Shown here: positions 11,433-24,790 of the stretch, one piece after another
Layout of the letters: each line of letters starts with the position of its first letter
Position numbering within the stretch: the stretch's first letter is position 1
Source of the DNA: Solen grandis
Taxonomy: Eukaryota; Mollusca; Bivalvia; Adapedonta; Solenidae
Length of the DNA stretch: 64,000 bases
Direction of reading: 5' to 3'
Assembly (NCBI GenBank): GCA_021229015.1
Contig: CM037777.1
Coordinates: 25,973,222-26,037,221 of the forward strand
Notes under the pieces: generated by a model
Seen by the model: only the letters and a program-made list of their open reading frames with translations
What the model was told of the DNA's origin: nothing
Database searches by the model: none
Position numbers and translations under genes: made by a program

Positions 11433-14400
11433 CTCATTGATATAAATTAAAGAATTTTTTGTCAAATGAAATATATACGTAAACGGTTTGATTATATAAA
11501 TCAAATTCATTTTATACATTTTAATTGTTCAAATTTGTAGACTGAAGATCTTATTTACTGAATTTGGTATTTTGACACGCGTACGTATACCTCATTTCTA
11601 ATTTCCAATAAGTTAGAATTACTACAATATAAATACTATTCATGTTAATCATGTTCTTTTTTATTCGAAGAATGATTGTGGGTTAATTACAGAAAGGTGT
11701 CAGTCCGGCAAATATGTCTGACAGATTTCATCTCGGTCTGATAAAAATATTTTCTCCTTAGTCCAGATGACGGGCAGCAATTTTTCAGTGAACTCAGACT
11801 GTAAATATAGGGGAGAAACAACTTTCCTTGCTACTCTAGCTTCTTATGAATTTATCTTGCTTGATTCTCGTAATTTAAATGTTTAATATGCTAAAACTAT
11901 ATGTATCAATATATATCAATCATATATACCTGAAGAAAGGCAAAGACTAATTGCATATTTTCTCATTTGCTTCTCAGTCTGACAGATTTTCTTTTGGTCT
12001 GACAAAATTTTCATACTTGTCGGTCGGACCAAATGTCTGACAGACTTTTTTTGCCTTTCGCGAAGTCTGTAATTATGGTTTTAAGTTTCATCTGACCTTT
12101 TCACTATAGGAAAACCATTTGATGTGTCTCGTTTCACGAACTGTCCAATATCTTACAGATACATTTGAATACAATGTAAGTTTGCATAAATGCTCATTGA
12201 CAGAAGGTCTGTCATATGTGATTTCAGGAGTGATAACTCTTTTTACTTTGGGTATTTACATTCAACTTCTTCAAAACCTTTCCGCTGCTCCACATTTGTG
12301 ACTTGCTGGGTATGTCTTGTATTTTTGAACTGGTCATAGAGAGGATTGCAATTCAATGTTGGACACCAATACCTAGACGGATTACTTATCTTATATCAGC
12401 ACTTGGAACTAAAAAAAACTATCCAAATTGTTATTGTCTTTTATCAAATCTTTATGTCCATTAAGATTTCGAGCACACATACACTTATTGGTTTGACGAC
12501 CGACATTATTTTCGGAGATATGCTAGTACATTCTTTTATATTTTAGGGCAGAGCAGAGTTATTTCCCTTAAAAACATCAACCCACTTTAAGCTCTGTGTT
12601 CAGCCAAGGTCTCATTTTTTTCATACATTTGAATTTGTCTTATGCAAGGCACATCGTCTAATTCTGTCAATTCAGTTTACAACAGACGCTGTGATTCAAC
12701 AGACGATCCCGTGTGACAGCGAATCTTCTGAAAAATGCATTAAATTTATACTGATTTCAGGATTTCCACAACGTCATGCATAGGAAGCAACGAAATTATA
12801 GTTGCACCTCCGAAGGGAAATTATTTGTAACTGACAGTGTTCTTAACAACTCTAAAAAGTGAAAAAGGATTTCGGTATAGTCATTTATTAGTTTGTAATA
12901 CAACCTACAATACTTTTATCTACACAACACACGCTCATTGCTGTCATACTGCACATCGCTGAAAATATAAAATTGTCCTTATATATGAAAATAACTCCTA
13001 CAACCATACATCCTTATTTTCTAATTGCAATAAAATTACCACTATGAATAAAACCAGAATACTTAAATAACAATTATCATGTTGGACACAAACTGTAGAT
13101 TAGCCACAGATCCATCACAATAAATTGTCCGGTTAGCTATTACTTCTAGGCCATGGCTGCTTTGAAAATATTGTTATCAAGTAAGTGCTTCTGAACAAAG
13201 AAATTAACCTGAAATACGGAAGGATTGAAAATTTCACAAAATCGAACTTCGTTGCTTCATATCCATATTTGCCCGGGAAAGAAAGCGGTGATTTTCGAGA
13301 ATGAATGTCATTGTATAAGCTTGTAACTATTTAAATATCTAAGGACTTCCTATAAGCCACCCAAAATACTTGGTCATGGCGAGAGTAGAGAGTAGTCTCC
13401 CTTGTATTTTATATTGAAAAGTTAAACCCCGATTATCGGTCGAGATGAATACCTGAGATGGTACATACAAGTTCATCGAGTTATATTCACATTGGATGTT
13501 ATTTAGGATTATTACGATGAAAAATGCAACTAGAATGTGATTTTTTGATATTTTATTGCAACTAAGCACAGTCCCTTGAAAATGTATTCCTCTGAAAAGC
13601 AACACCTAACTGGTGTTTTAACCGGAGCTGAAACAACAACAGCAACAACAACACCGGACTATAAGAAACATTTGCACACATATGGCTTTGAATATTTACG
13701 CAGATTCATATATATCTAAATGCAGACCTTGAAATAAATTGCAAAGCAAAACTTAACACTTAACAAATCGGTCTCCAAGGAGAAGTGCATAATGGAACGC
13801 TTTCACTCTGAACATTTAGATGTAAGCAGAGACTGTAGTTAAAACATGCGTTCAATTTTTAAGCTGTTTACTTATCTATGGTAAATACTCTGTTTAATGC
13901 TGTATTTATTCTTATTTATAAGTATTGGTTATCATACGTCTCTTAAAGAGTTAATGACACAGAGCTATATCATAAATCATCCGCTCCACTTCTGCTGACG
14001 GTAAATACATCTATTTTTCATTAAGATATTTCTCAATGTCAGCAGGTATTACCCGCATGTTCAAATAATCCACGAGTTATTGCAAAGACATTTTCTGTAT
14101 TTTATTAGTTCTAAGCGTCCAGATATTGAGAAGTTACTGTAAAAGTCCATCAAAATGTCAACAAAGATTTTAGATTAAACTGTATTTACTGCTTATCATC
14201 GACACACATATGTCATTTTTATTGCCTATAAAGAACTAAATATTCAAAAGCGTTTGGAAATAAAGCATTCCGTCGTAGTAACGAAAAGCGTATTGATATT
14301 TATACCAAAGTCGTTGATATGTTGCATGCAGGAAATATCTAAATCGATTGTTAAGAAATTTCTCATCAAATAAAATATAAATACATTATGTACATTATTA

Positions 14401-14502
14401 ATATCACAATCTAAAAACAGATGTCTGACATGCAGTTTTCAATCTGAATGAAGCGATTTAGTAAATAGAACGACGATGCTAGACATTTTTTAATTTACAA
14501 TT

Positions 14503-14640
14503 CATATTTTAATAAAAACATAAATGTGCATCATGAGCTGACTTATGATTTACCATGCACAATCTGACACAAGATTGTGCAAGGTGCATCATAAATCAGC
14601 TTATGAGGCACCATTATGTTTTTATCTTTTATTAAGATAT
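14503..14640. repeat. Inverted-repeat element with one 58-bp unit, unit 2
   Basis: Counterpart of 6388-6641. Only one full 58-bp unit (14527 to 14585) is present, so the core expanded in unit 1 or contracted here after the duplication. Confidence 0.75.
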
Positions 14641-15361
14641 GACAACTTGTATGCATGTAAATACGTTTCATCTTAAATACAGGCCAAATACTACTAGTTA
14701 TCTAGTTATCAGATAACAAAATTGTTTACAATAACATGAGAGTTTGTTTTACATATCTAAGATGAGTATGATGCTCAGTGGACACCTGCTGAACCGGCCT
14801 TTATTAACCCAAATCAGTTGCAATCTTTCACCACTTTCAGAGAGAGAGAGAGAGAGAAAAAAAAACACTCTTTCTCTGAACACTTGGTGAAGTGGGAATG
14901 TTTGGCTTTTTTTACTTTTTACAGTATGGAAGAAAATGCTATCATTTGTTATACACTAATTGTTCCTAATATAATCGGAAGCTTGCGGGGAAACATCGTC
15001 ATTAATCATATAGTAGATATCATTGCAACTATTTTAAGGCTAAGGAATCAGTGGGTGTTCATAAACTTGTCTTCTATATGCAGTTTGATTAATGAAAACT
15101 TGGTTAAAAGAATGTGTGACATGCCAGTGCCTTTCGTACGTTATTACATTATCACCTTATATCAGATCTGTAATTTCAGTACTTGTTTCCTTATTAAAAA
15201 CAACACTTTGTAATGGATAACCTTTTCATCTGATTTCAGTAGACCTATCTATCGAACATAACCATGTGTACTACAATTCTTATTGCCTTTCTTTGCGGTT
15301 AGAATACAATTTTGATCCTTTGTCCGATAATGCAATTCAAAAGGTCATGTTTTTTCCATTA

Positions 15362-15484
15362 GATGAAAAGGTCACCACCTGGGTCTATCAATGCCAACCC
15401 ATCCATTTCAAATCCAATCATTAGCTGATGCCTATTTCCATCTCTAATGGATGGAATACCGTTAGCTGCAACCCAGATAGCAAG
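15362..15484 (-). other. Possible fossil coding segment, unit 2
   Basis: Same frame as 7334-7459: 41 codons between stops, with IWVAANGIPSIRDGN near the start and FEMDGLALIDPGGDLFI at the end. It differs by R for K and IG for SE and stops earlier. It could be a captured exon or a transposon-derived scrap. Confidence 0.25.
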
Positions 15485-16213
15485 TTAGGGGATGGCGTGA
15501 AACATGCATAGACTCATGACATACATGAATCGAGTATAGCGTGCTTTATTCATTGTCAATGTTATCAAAATGTAAGCTGCATTTCACTTTTGTTTCGTAC
15601 GATTCCCATCCGCCTACTTTAAATCTAGCGACAATGCATATTGCAAATAGCAGCGTGCTTGGGTCAAGTTTCATTTCTATGTGGTGTATTTACATTTTAT
15701 AACGAATTAAGACGATGAAATAAACAAGCACATACGTGTGAAGCAATTTGTTGTCTAGACATTTTAACTGTTCATTATGCAAAATAGATATCCCATTTAT
15801 ATGGACAAATTATTAAATTTGATTTGTTATTTACACACAAGTATATTTTTGAATATATTGCATCCCCAAAGAACACTTGTATTGATACACGCTATATATA
15901 AACACATAAAACTATTTTGCTTTTATCTGTAGGTCAAATTGTTTTGATATACTTTTAATTCCATCTGAAGGGACCATTTACATGTTTTATATTGCGAGAT
16001 CAAACTATATCGTATAAATATTTATTACTGAATTTATTGTAAGTTGGTCCCATAAATCACTGCAGTAAATAACTATTTTGGTGAACCGTTACATTTCACA
16101 AAAATGTTTAAAGCCCCAGTGCGTTTCAGCTTAAAATGTGCAAGGGAAAAATATGTTTTTTGCAAGTTTTGGAAGTAGCAAAATCTCAAAAGATGTTTGA
16201 TTAATCTCTTAAT

Positions 16214-16310
16214 GTTTAATGAAGTCCACATAATGAAATATCTAATGAAAGAATATGGGAAATACCCTAGAATCTTTAGTTGTTCTGACTGGGCAATATA
16301 GTGAGAAATA
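16214..16310. repeat. Truncated start of a third duplication unit
   Basis: The first ~90 bases match the start of units 1 and 2 (GTTTAATGAAGTCCACATAA onward). Homology then fades near 16300. This marks the right breakpoint of the tandem array and suggests that the array once had, or elsewhere has, more copies. Confidence 0.8.
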
Positions 16311-16861
16311 TGGGCGTAGCGTGTTCTTAAACACACTGTTCTGTAAAATAACGGATGTCTCGGTGTACATGGGGTGTTTCAGAAGTTCATGGACTTTTGC
16401 TATAGCTTGAATAAATCTTGATACAGCGTAGTAGAAGAGATATGAAGAAAATCCACGGATTTCTGAAATACCCATTGTATGTTAATTTAATGTTGACGTT
16501 GTTTTGAGCTAAATATAGAACGAATCAGCCACAACTTGTATTTTTTCTAATAGAATATTTCCTGTAAGTTGGCATTTCTGAAGGTCTTTCGGGGATGAAA
16601 TTCGCACAGAGGCATATACAGCGCTGTACGTTGTATGTGCATCTAACAACTATAAGATACTGGGACTTAAGAAGAGATAAGTTAAAGCTATAGTGAAAAT
16701 TATAGCAGTCAAAGAAGTTAACGCGTTTTTGCACGTTTCATATTTGGCGTTTGCAAACTTTTTTTTTTCAATGTAAATGATCTTTTGTACCAATAGGTTG
16801 TCTTAGTTTTCGTTTGAAAACTGCTTTCTTGGATATCAAGTACTCCTTATTCCAAAATTTA
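16311..16861. other. No recognised feature
   Basis: AT-rich unique-looking sequence past the duplication breakpoint. Only short open frames are present and none has a recognisable motif. Confidence 0.5.
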
Positions 16862-17047
16862 TTAACCCTTTCCCTCATAGAGGACACCATGAAAAGACCT
16901 ATGCGAACAGCATAAAACCTCAGTGGTTTGGAAATGAGGATTTTGTAATTAAATTTGGAAAGGTTTAACTGTGGTGTTCTGCAGATCAGGCTTTATGTGG
17001 TACCTATTGAGTGCGTCAAAATGAGTCTATATGAGGGAAGGGGTTAA
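16862..17047 (+). mobile_element. TTAA-flanked MITE, internally deleted copy
   Basis: Starts TTAACCCTTTCCCTCATAGA and ends with GAGGGAAGGGGTTAA, an inverted pair, with TTAA at both boundaries. TTAA target duplication is typical of piggyBac-type transposases. Compared with 17959-18200 it lacks the central hairpin. Confidence 0.75.
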
Positions 17048-17958
17048 GCCCGCTATTTTTGTGCAAAGACGGAATGACATTGGTTCGATACTGTATAACA
17101 ACTGAAATCTCTTGCCATTATTGTGTTACTTTTATTAAGTTGATGTTTATATGCTCAAACAGATTTAGTCTCCTTTGATCGTCCCTCCTTAAGAAACCAT
17201 TCTTTCGTGATTAGTTTCATTAATTCTAATAAATCGGCACGTAGTTACTACATTATGTGACTGTTTTTCACATGATCAACAAATGAATGAGGAGTTCTAG
17301 AACTGAAAACGACCGAAGTGAACCAGTGAAAAGGACATTACAGAGGATAAAGAATAATGACAAGAAACGTGACCAGTACCAGGGATGATTCATATCGACC
17401 AAATGTAGCATTAGTTAAACAGTGTAAAGGCCGACCGATAAGAGCATAATGAGTTTAAAACTTCCGAGAGAAAGAAGTAAAGAAGGAGAGTGATAATGAA
17501 TAATACACAGAAAGACCTTCATGGTTAGGTCTGTGATGATAATCTTGGTATCAAGTATGGAGACTGTCAGATGACACTTGTACTGATAAATGGCTGTCCC
17601 TGTCTGTTTAAGGAAACATTGATACATGAAATAACGCGTGTCAAGAAAAGGGCTTCGTAACGTCAAATAACTGATGATACAAACCTGTTGGCATTTACGT
17701 GTTTTTTGAAGTAAAAAAACAAACAAAAAACACGTGATACAAACCAGCACTTTCGCGTCTTGAACGGATGTCTCAAAATGAATTCTAAAAGCTTGATAGA
17801 ATTTCAGACACTAAAAGCACATTTAAATATCTGTCGTAAAAGCTGATATAAACGTGAATTGGTTGACATCTAAAAACAAAACAAAAAACTTTAATCCTAC
17901 ATTGAAGTATAGGATGACTTTGACAAATGCAAAGAGAATCACACCTATTTTAAAGAAA

Positions 17959-18200
17959 TTAACCCTTTCCCTCATAGAGGAAATCATGAAAAGCCCTATG
18001 CGAACAGCATAAAACCAGATCAGCCTGCGAGTAACTCGTAGGCTGATCAGGTTTTATGCTGTTCGCTGCTCCTCAGTGGTTTGAAAATGAGGATTTTGTA
18101 ATTAAATTTGGTAAGGTTTAACTGTAGTTTTCTGCAGATCAGGCTTTATGTGATACCTATTGAGTGCGTCAAAATGAGTCTATATGAGGGAAAGGGTTAA
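17959..18200 (+). mobile_element. TTAA-flanked MITE with central hairpin
   Basis: Same ends as 16862-17047. The centre (18000-18065) is a long hairpin with arms GCGAACAGCATAAAACC and GGTTTTATGCTGTTCGC and the inner pair GATCAGCCT/AGGCTGATC. No coding capacity. A piggyBac-like mobiliser is inferred from the TTAA flanks. Confidence 0.78.
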
Positions 18201-20360
18201 TTAATGTGTCATCATTTTAATGCAAGAAGTATAATTATTCACGACCAATGTACAATGTAAGCGCAGACGAAGAACACTATCGGTGATAATGAACAAGGGC
18301 GAACATTACTTTTGGTTGAATAGAACTTAACTTTACATGCTTTGAAAGTACTATTACAAAGTCGACTTTCGTGCAACATGAATATTTCAGTAGCATTGGT
18401 CTGTGAATGCTGTTTATATTAGATTAAAAACATTTTAGTATGCTAGAAAGTCATAAAACGCAGTCAGGTGTTCGAAATTCTGTAACTCTAAATTCATCAA
18501 TTGCATTCCGACTTCGCATTTCACATACTATCAACAATATCATAATGTATGAATCTGCCAATGGAGTCAGACGAGTGTTTTTGTACATGAACTGTCAAAT
18601 TAACATAAGAATGATTCAGAATTCGCAGAAATGAATTGCATCTTTAATCCCATTTAAGCTGTAATACATGTACCATTAATATACCTGGGATTTACAGCTA
18701 ATAAACTGTTAAAAGCAAACAGAAAGTATACCATCAATGTCATGTTCTATAAAATATAACATCTTAACACAGGTGAATACTCGTGGTTTATCAATCTGAC
18801 AAGATGACAGAATTGATTAACCTCTTATATTGAATGTTTGAATTTGATGATGCTTGAAACCTGTGTCTTTATTATGTTCTGGAACTATGCGTCGGCATAG
18901 TAAACTGATAGGAATACCTTCGTTTAATATTATAACATTAACCTAAATGCTAAAGATCAAAGCCGTGTCACAAGCAATTTATCACGTTTAATGATTCCGT
19001 TCAAAATTGGTGCTATGAGGCCTGGGTATTAATTAACAAATTCCAAAAGATGAAGATAAAACACTTTTAACCAAACTATATTCGCAAAACTAACATACAC
19101 AATAGTTTTCACAATTTGATAGAGTTTGCTTACAAAAACAACAACAACAACAAAGGTAATTGTTGCATTTTTAAATTGTCAATGCATAAGGACTAAAATA
19201 TCAAAGATGAAGTAGTGTAACTGGAAGGAAAAAAATATTGAACTACGCTCATTAATATTATATATATCTACAACTTAAAATGGTCATAATGAATTATTCC
19301 ATTAAGGCTAGAATATCAGTGATTAGCAATTCAATTCAATTTAATTATTTTATTAGCATAAACACATATGTTTATCGCCATACAAATACAATAAATAGTG
19401 CAATCATGCATGTTCCTTAAAAAAAAAAATTTACATATCATATGATCTTAACCATATTATATTATTTCCAATACTAAAGGGAGAATAATTAAACTGCTTC
19501 ATTACGATTACTGACGAAATTTATCATATCATGTTATATAACGTGATAAGGTGACTAATTCTTTAATCAATAATATCAATTATATAGAACTATTATGTGC
19601 TGTTTATTGCACAGACTGCCTCTAACACTGTAAGTTGAACCATTTTATTTTTTGGAATATTCCTCTTCTATATTTTTCTATCAAAGTTGGTGACACACAC
19701 ACACCGATAGCACTGAGCTTGTATAATGAAAGTACCAACCTACAATGAAAGCCATTTTTTTTGTTAACAAACCCATCAATTTCGCTGCGAACAAGTGTCA
19801 GTTACAGAGTTTCAGCTGCGATGATGGACTCGGTAGTATATATTTATATATTGGGTCATTGATCGTAACCATGATAGGTCGGATTTCAGGAAGATCATTT
19901 ATAGTATATTCAAAATGAACCAACCACGACTAATTTATGGAAGTAGACGATGAATTACAAGCACTAAAGATATGATTACAGTTAATGTAAATTAAATGTA
20001 GAAAAAAATACGTGTTTAAATTGTATGGAATATTCCTGAAATGAAGATTTATCGTCCTCGACATTATCTAATTATTCATAGGACAGCTTCATATCAAATA
20101 TAAGAGAAATTTATTATAGTATTTAACAGGTAATATGATAAAATGTCCATATTAATTAAGTTCAAGAAAACGTAATATACATTATCGTTCTTGAATGAAT
20201 AATGCACACTACATGACACGAGATTACTTGATTAGCGACTTAATTTTATGCATTTATCTCTTCACACGTTGTGGAAGAGATCTAGTTTAGATGCGTGTTG
20301 AAAAAAAAAAGATGTATGGAAGAACCCGGTAGATACATCGGCTTGATGCAACCTATCTAG
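18201..20360. other. AT-rich interval with a LINE-tail-like scrap
   Basis: No gene seen. An AAC triplet run lies near 19138-19153. At about 19325-19390 the minus strand ends ...TAAATTGAATTGAATT after a GGCGATAAAC motif, resembling the 3' tail of molluscan non-LTR retrotransposons. The remainder shows nothing I can name. Confidence 0.4.
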
Positions 20361-20398
20361 GTCGAATTCTACCAACTATTCTTAGTGCTAAGTAATAC
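20361..20398 (-). repeat. Inverted partner of the 51-bp repeat
   Basis: Reads TCGAATTCTACCAACTATTC then TTAGTGCTAAGTAATAC, the reverse complement (with mismatches) of the distal part of the 51-bp unit about 170 bases downstream. Confidence 0.6.
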
Positions 20399-20558
20399 AT
20401 AATTTCTTAAACTAGGTAGATACACATTCCATGATTCCTGTTTTATGAAATATTCAAGTAAATGACTAAACCGAACTCAATTATTATCTTTAAAACTGAC
20501 AATATTTGTTTAAAAAAATGAAATATTTAGGTATCTTCAAATGAGAAACAAGACTAAT

Positions 20559-20722
20559 GAAATTCGCCACTATGTATTCAAGTATTACTTAGCGCTAAGA
20601 ATTGTTGGTGGAATTCGCCACTATGTATTCAAGTATTACTTAGCGCTAAGAATTGTTGATGAAATTCGCCACTATGTATTCAAGTATTACTTAGCGCTAA
20701 GAATTGTTGGTGGAATTCGACC
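20559..20722 (+). repeat. Three 51-bp tandem units
   Basis: The unit starting GCCACTATGTATTCAAGTAT repeats at 20566, 20617 and 20668. Each contains the palindrome CTTAGCGCTAAG. An inverted partner of the unit end lies at 20361-20398 (CGAATTCTACCAACTATTCT), so array and partner could fold back. It may be the decayed arm of an inverted-repeat element. Confidence 0.88.
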
Positions 20723-21800
20723 CTGGAAAAATTCCTCATTGGAAACATTCAATTGACACAGTGCTGTCGGTTTAAATCCTGACAATGTCACTTGGACTTA
20801 GTGAGGACTAAAATAAAGAAGTAAGTCAAGTGATATATCAAATTATCAAAGGCAGTGCAACTATCTTCTTATGAACTAATGAAGTTGTTCTTGATCCCAG
20901 TACATACATACTCCACTATCACTATGACATATTTCTAAGACTTCGCAGATTGACTTATTTAATCTGTTTTTATTTTGTATAAATAAAGAAGTAATTCTCT
21001 TAAAGACGCATTTTTCCGTGTATTTTACGATGAATCATGGACATAACATAGTTCCAAATAATGCGGACTATTAATTTTAAAAGTACGTTATTTAATAAAG
21101 CAGTAAATAAATATCAATTAATTTTAAGATAACGTAGTATTGTATCAGTCCAAATGCATAAATAGTTTTACGTTCGTCTTGTTATTGAATATGCATGTTT
21201 TGGATTAAAAAGATCAAATAATTGTAAGTTTTAAAGCAGCTTGTTCACCGATGGTCATGGACCGAAAATTGATATTAACTATATGTGTGTACTACCGTTT
21301 AGCAATATCCATCTACAGACGTAATGTCATTCAACGCATCCACCCGTGATCTTAAAATATGAGTGGTTTCCCCATCACAGGCAATACCGTCACAGACGGT
21401 ATTGAAGTTAATTATATCTTGACTGATAAACGCTATATTTAGATTAATTCACTTTTCAATCATGCGCTAACATCATTGAATGAACTTACGAAATCGCTAA
21501 CATGAACTGGTGAAGACGCCATGTTGCGAAACGTGTCCTTCTACACTATTCGGGGATATCGTATTATAAATTTAACCGATTTTCGTTGAAGTTGCGTTTA
21601 TGAGAAAAGCGTTTTCCTGTGTAATTTGACCTGCACTCTCGGAATTAATTTATCAGGAAACAAATATTTCACCAACACTAACGAGGGTGAGTAGATTTTT
21701 TTTAAATTTCTACCGATCATCTGTGAACGAGGTGCTTTAATATGTCGTTGCATATCATAATCCTTGAAAACAAGTGCCACCAACAAAACAGCAACAACAC

Positions 21801-21845
<45 letters not shown>

Positions 21846-22838
21846 GTACACATACTTCAAATGAGTACTATTCACAGTGGGATAAAGCTCGATCATGTTT
21901 AAAAATTATCAGTTAAATTTTAATAATATTTATTTGATAAGGATGACAATTTTATTGCAAATTGTTGTTCTTTTTCATAAACAATATGCCCTTTTTTATT
22001 TTGCTTTTTTTCAAATGACTAAATAAATAGAGGGTGTCACGTGATGGTCTTGAAACTAGGCATAACAGGTATCACTTCCTCCCTTTGTTTAAAATTGCTG
22101 GCTTTATTAAAAACGAAAACAACTTCCAATATATATTTCCATTAATGTTTGTTGTCATAACGTCTCAACAACTATGTTTCGATCATTTTAACATACATTT
22201 GGAGACTAAGTCCATTTATTAACATACACTGCTGCATTATGCCGGAGATGTGGTATGATACCGCATCCAGCGGAAGCTAAAAGACTTACAGAAACACATA
22301 TTTACATACCTAAATGAATCGACTGTGAAGCGACTGATAAGGTTAAGCTAATTCATCCATTATCTATTGTGATCATCAAGTGATTGTGTGACTTTCATAG
22401 ACTTAAACGAACTACTTTCAACTCCACTCTCAGTGCAGTTGCTTGTAACTTCACTGAAGTCTTTTCAAGCATTTGAAGGGCCATTATTATTCTTTTTAGA
22501 TGGATAGATTACCTAAATTACATTATATGAATACGTAAAATTGGAAAGGATAATCATTTCCAAATTATGACATCGAATAGATAATCTCATGCATTGCATC
22601 ACACGTTTGCATAGACGCAATTCCCAAAAAATGTTTTTTAAAATAGACTATTTCACTCCGAAATGAGACGTAAACAAGGACCAAGTTGCTCAGACAGTGT
22701 TGCGACGTCACATTTTCTTCGTGCTCTATGTAACGATTGATTACTATTTTGTTGGCGACTAAAGTAGACAATATTTATCTTTAATTTGAAACTAATATCA
22801 GTTTGCAAGATTTAGCTAATAATAAATTCATTTAACTG
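20723..22838. other. AT-rich interval with a long poly(A) tract
   Basis: No gene recognised. A pure A run of about 43 bases at 21802-21844 follows a CAACA-rich stretch and may mark a retroposed tail or a slippage-prone repeat. TACCGTCT/AGACGGTA-like short palindromes lie near 21390-21400. Confidence 0.5.
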
Positions 22839-23082
22839 TTGTATTGGGGTTTACCGTCGCTGCGATAGTATTTCAGTCATATAGCGACGTCCAGCTAATT
22901 ACAGGTTGGGGAAGACCCCGAGTTCGCAGAGGTACCCGGGTAGAACCACCGACCTACCGCAAGCAAGCTGAAAGGCTTCATCACATGAAAAATCCGAAGT
23001 CCCTATCGAGATTCGAACCACAGCGGTGAGGGGCTGAGAGATTTGTAGTCCATGACTGTAACCGCTCGGCCACGGCGGCCCC
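22839..23082 (-). mobile_element. V-SINE (RUDI-like), full length, with target-site duplication
   Basis: Same family as 11185-11432, reverse orientation, including the tRNA-like head ending in GGGGGCCGCCGTGGCCGAGC on the minus strand. Perfect 10-bp flanks CATTTAACTG occur at 22829-22838 and 23083-23092. It is more diverged in the body than other copies. Confidence 0.82.
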
Positions 23083-23092
23083 CATTTAACTG

Positions 23093-24790
23093 GCATATGA
23101 ACTCTTATTTTATAAATCTAAACAGAAGCGGCAATGAAAACATTTTGTATGTCCACATTAAATGATTACGAATATGAAAACCTAAAACCTTGTCAGCCAT
23201 ATTTGTTTACCATGTTACTTCGCGTGGCACCTTTGAAGAGTACCTTTCTCTGTCACGAAACTTATTTTGGCAACATCTGGTTGCAAACAAATTCAATGAA
23301 AAGTACGTCGAAACTTATTGAAAATACTTGTGTATGCAACTTGCCCCTGCGTGACTTAACGAACATTTCCCGAACACATTATCTACATGCTGGTGAAAAA
23401 TGTCACATATCGTTGAATGGGAAATAAACATACACTTAATATTTTCTCTCAGTCACATATTGGTCAGTTAAGAGAAGCGAATTATACCGGGTATTGCCGA
23501 TTCTCAAGTGAAATGGCCGTTTACTCAAATTAGTATATGAATATGATACATGTATTAAAGTATTTCCTGACAATGACCTGTTACACGTATAACCCTCTCA
23601 TAATTTATATCTTAATATTTTCAGAATTGAAAACCACCTAACGTCACCAATGTCCCTTCAAATAACATTTGTAATTTTGCATATAGCTCGTGTTGTCCTG
23701 GCGACATGAAATCGTAGCCAAAAACGGTGTTTTTATGTTTGATAATGCTAATGATATATCTGTCTGTAGAGGAAATTTCAGCTTTTCAAAAGCATCCCCC
23801 AGACGAGATAAATCAATCACCATAAATTGATAAACGAACATGACTTAAGCAAGACCTCAGCAAACATCGCAACAAAGGAAACGGGAATGAGATGTCATAT
23901 ATTCTCAGAGACAATTGAAGTTCCACATAGGCACATCTCTGACGAGATAAGTTAATAATCAAAATTTGATCAAGAAACATTAGGTGAACTTACGTAACAC
24001 TTCTAACACATATCTCAACTAAAGGAACCAGCTTGGGGTGCCATTTGTCGCCATGGTGTAAAACAATTTCATCGAAAATGTAGACTTGTCAAATGTATCA
24101 TAAAATTTTTATTAGCTAGGGATTTGGTGATTGGTTTTATTATTTAGATTAAATATAGATGACACAATGTCTGTAATAAACCGAGGAAGATGAAAGTTGT
24201 ATGAGGCAGTTATTTTGAACTTTGAGATAAAAAATCAGAAATACATATCAGGGGCGTTCACCGACCCATTTTTGGAATACGCACTATGGCTAGGGAGGGT
24301 CCAGGGGCATGCTCCTCTAGTAAAAATGAAGAATCGCCGTAGGAGGATTTTTGAGGGTACTTAGCTCACACACGAAACTGTCTAAAAGCATAATGAAATA
24401 AGACAAAAAACGCGCATTTTTGCCTTAACATTTAACTTTTCTTGGATGGATTACAGACATAACAGAGTCACTCTATTAACTACAAAAGCGTATTAGAACC
24501 ACATTGACACTCTAATTATGAAACAAATATATGTCTTACCAAGGTACGGCGACGATTTTTATAGCGTTTTTAAATTTTCGATTTTTCAAAACAACTGTAC
24601 CCATGTGCGTAAGTGCGCAAGCCCAGGCACGCCCTTGCACATCTGGCATGATAGTCACTGACTTCCAAATGTATACAATGTACCAAATAAAGGGAACACA
24701 TATCCACTTTATCAAAATTTAGAAATAATATAACAATTTTTTCTTTCTACTTAAGAGAATATTTGTATTTTTTCATTGATATTTCAAACC
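23093..24790. other. No confident gene
   Basis: A 97-codon plus-strand frame at 23134-23427 (MKTFCMSTLNDYEYEN...) has no recognised motif. A short GC-richer block near 24250-24350 (AGGGTCCAGGGGCATGCTCC) resembles degraded DNA-transposon ends but could not be assigned. Confidence 0.4.

Larger units (their letters stand above)
8013..16213. repeat. Unit 2 of ~8 kb tandem segmental duplication
   Basis: Direct copy of 1-8012, about 190 bp longer. It keeps the better version of the Penelope-like 3' end and a SINE with its tRNA-related head. Extra sequence at about 15700-15878 is missing from unit 1. Because most of the unit is nearly identical to unit 1, the conservation of short open frames between the units is not evidence of coding function. 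Confidence 0.93.

Noticed and set aside
20541..20756. 71-codon frame with repeated RHYVFKYYLALRIV
   Set aside because: Translation of the 51-bp tandem repeat (17 codons per unit).
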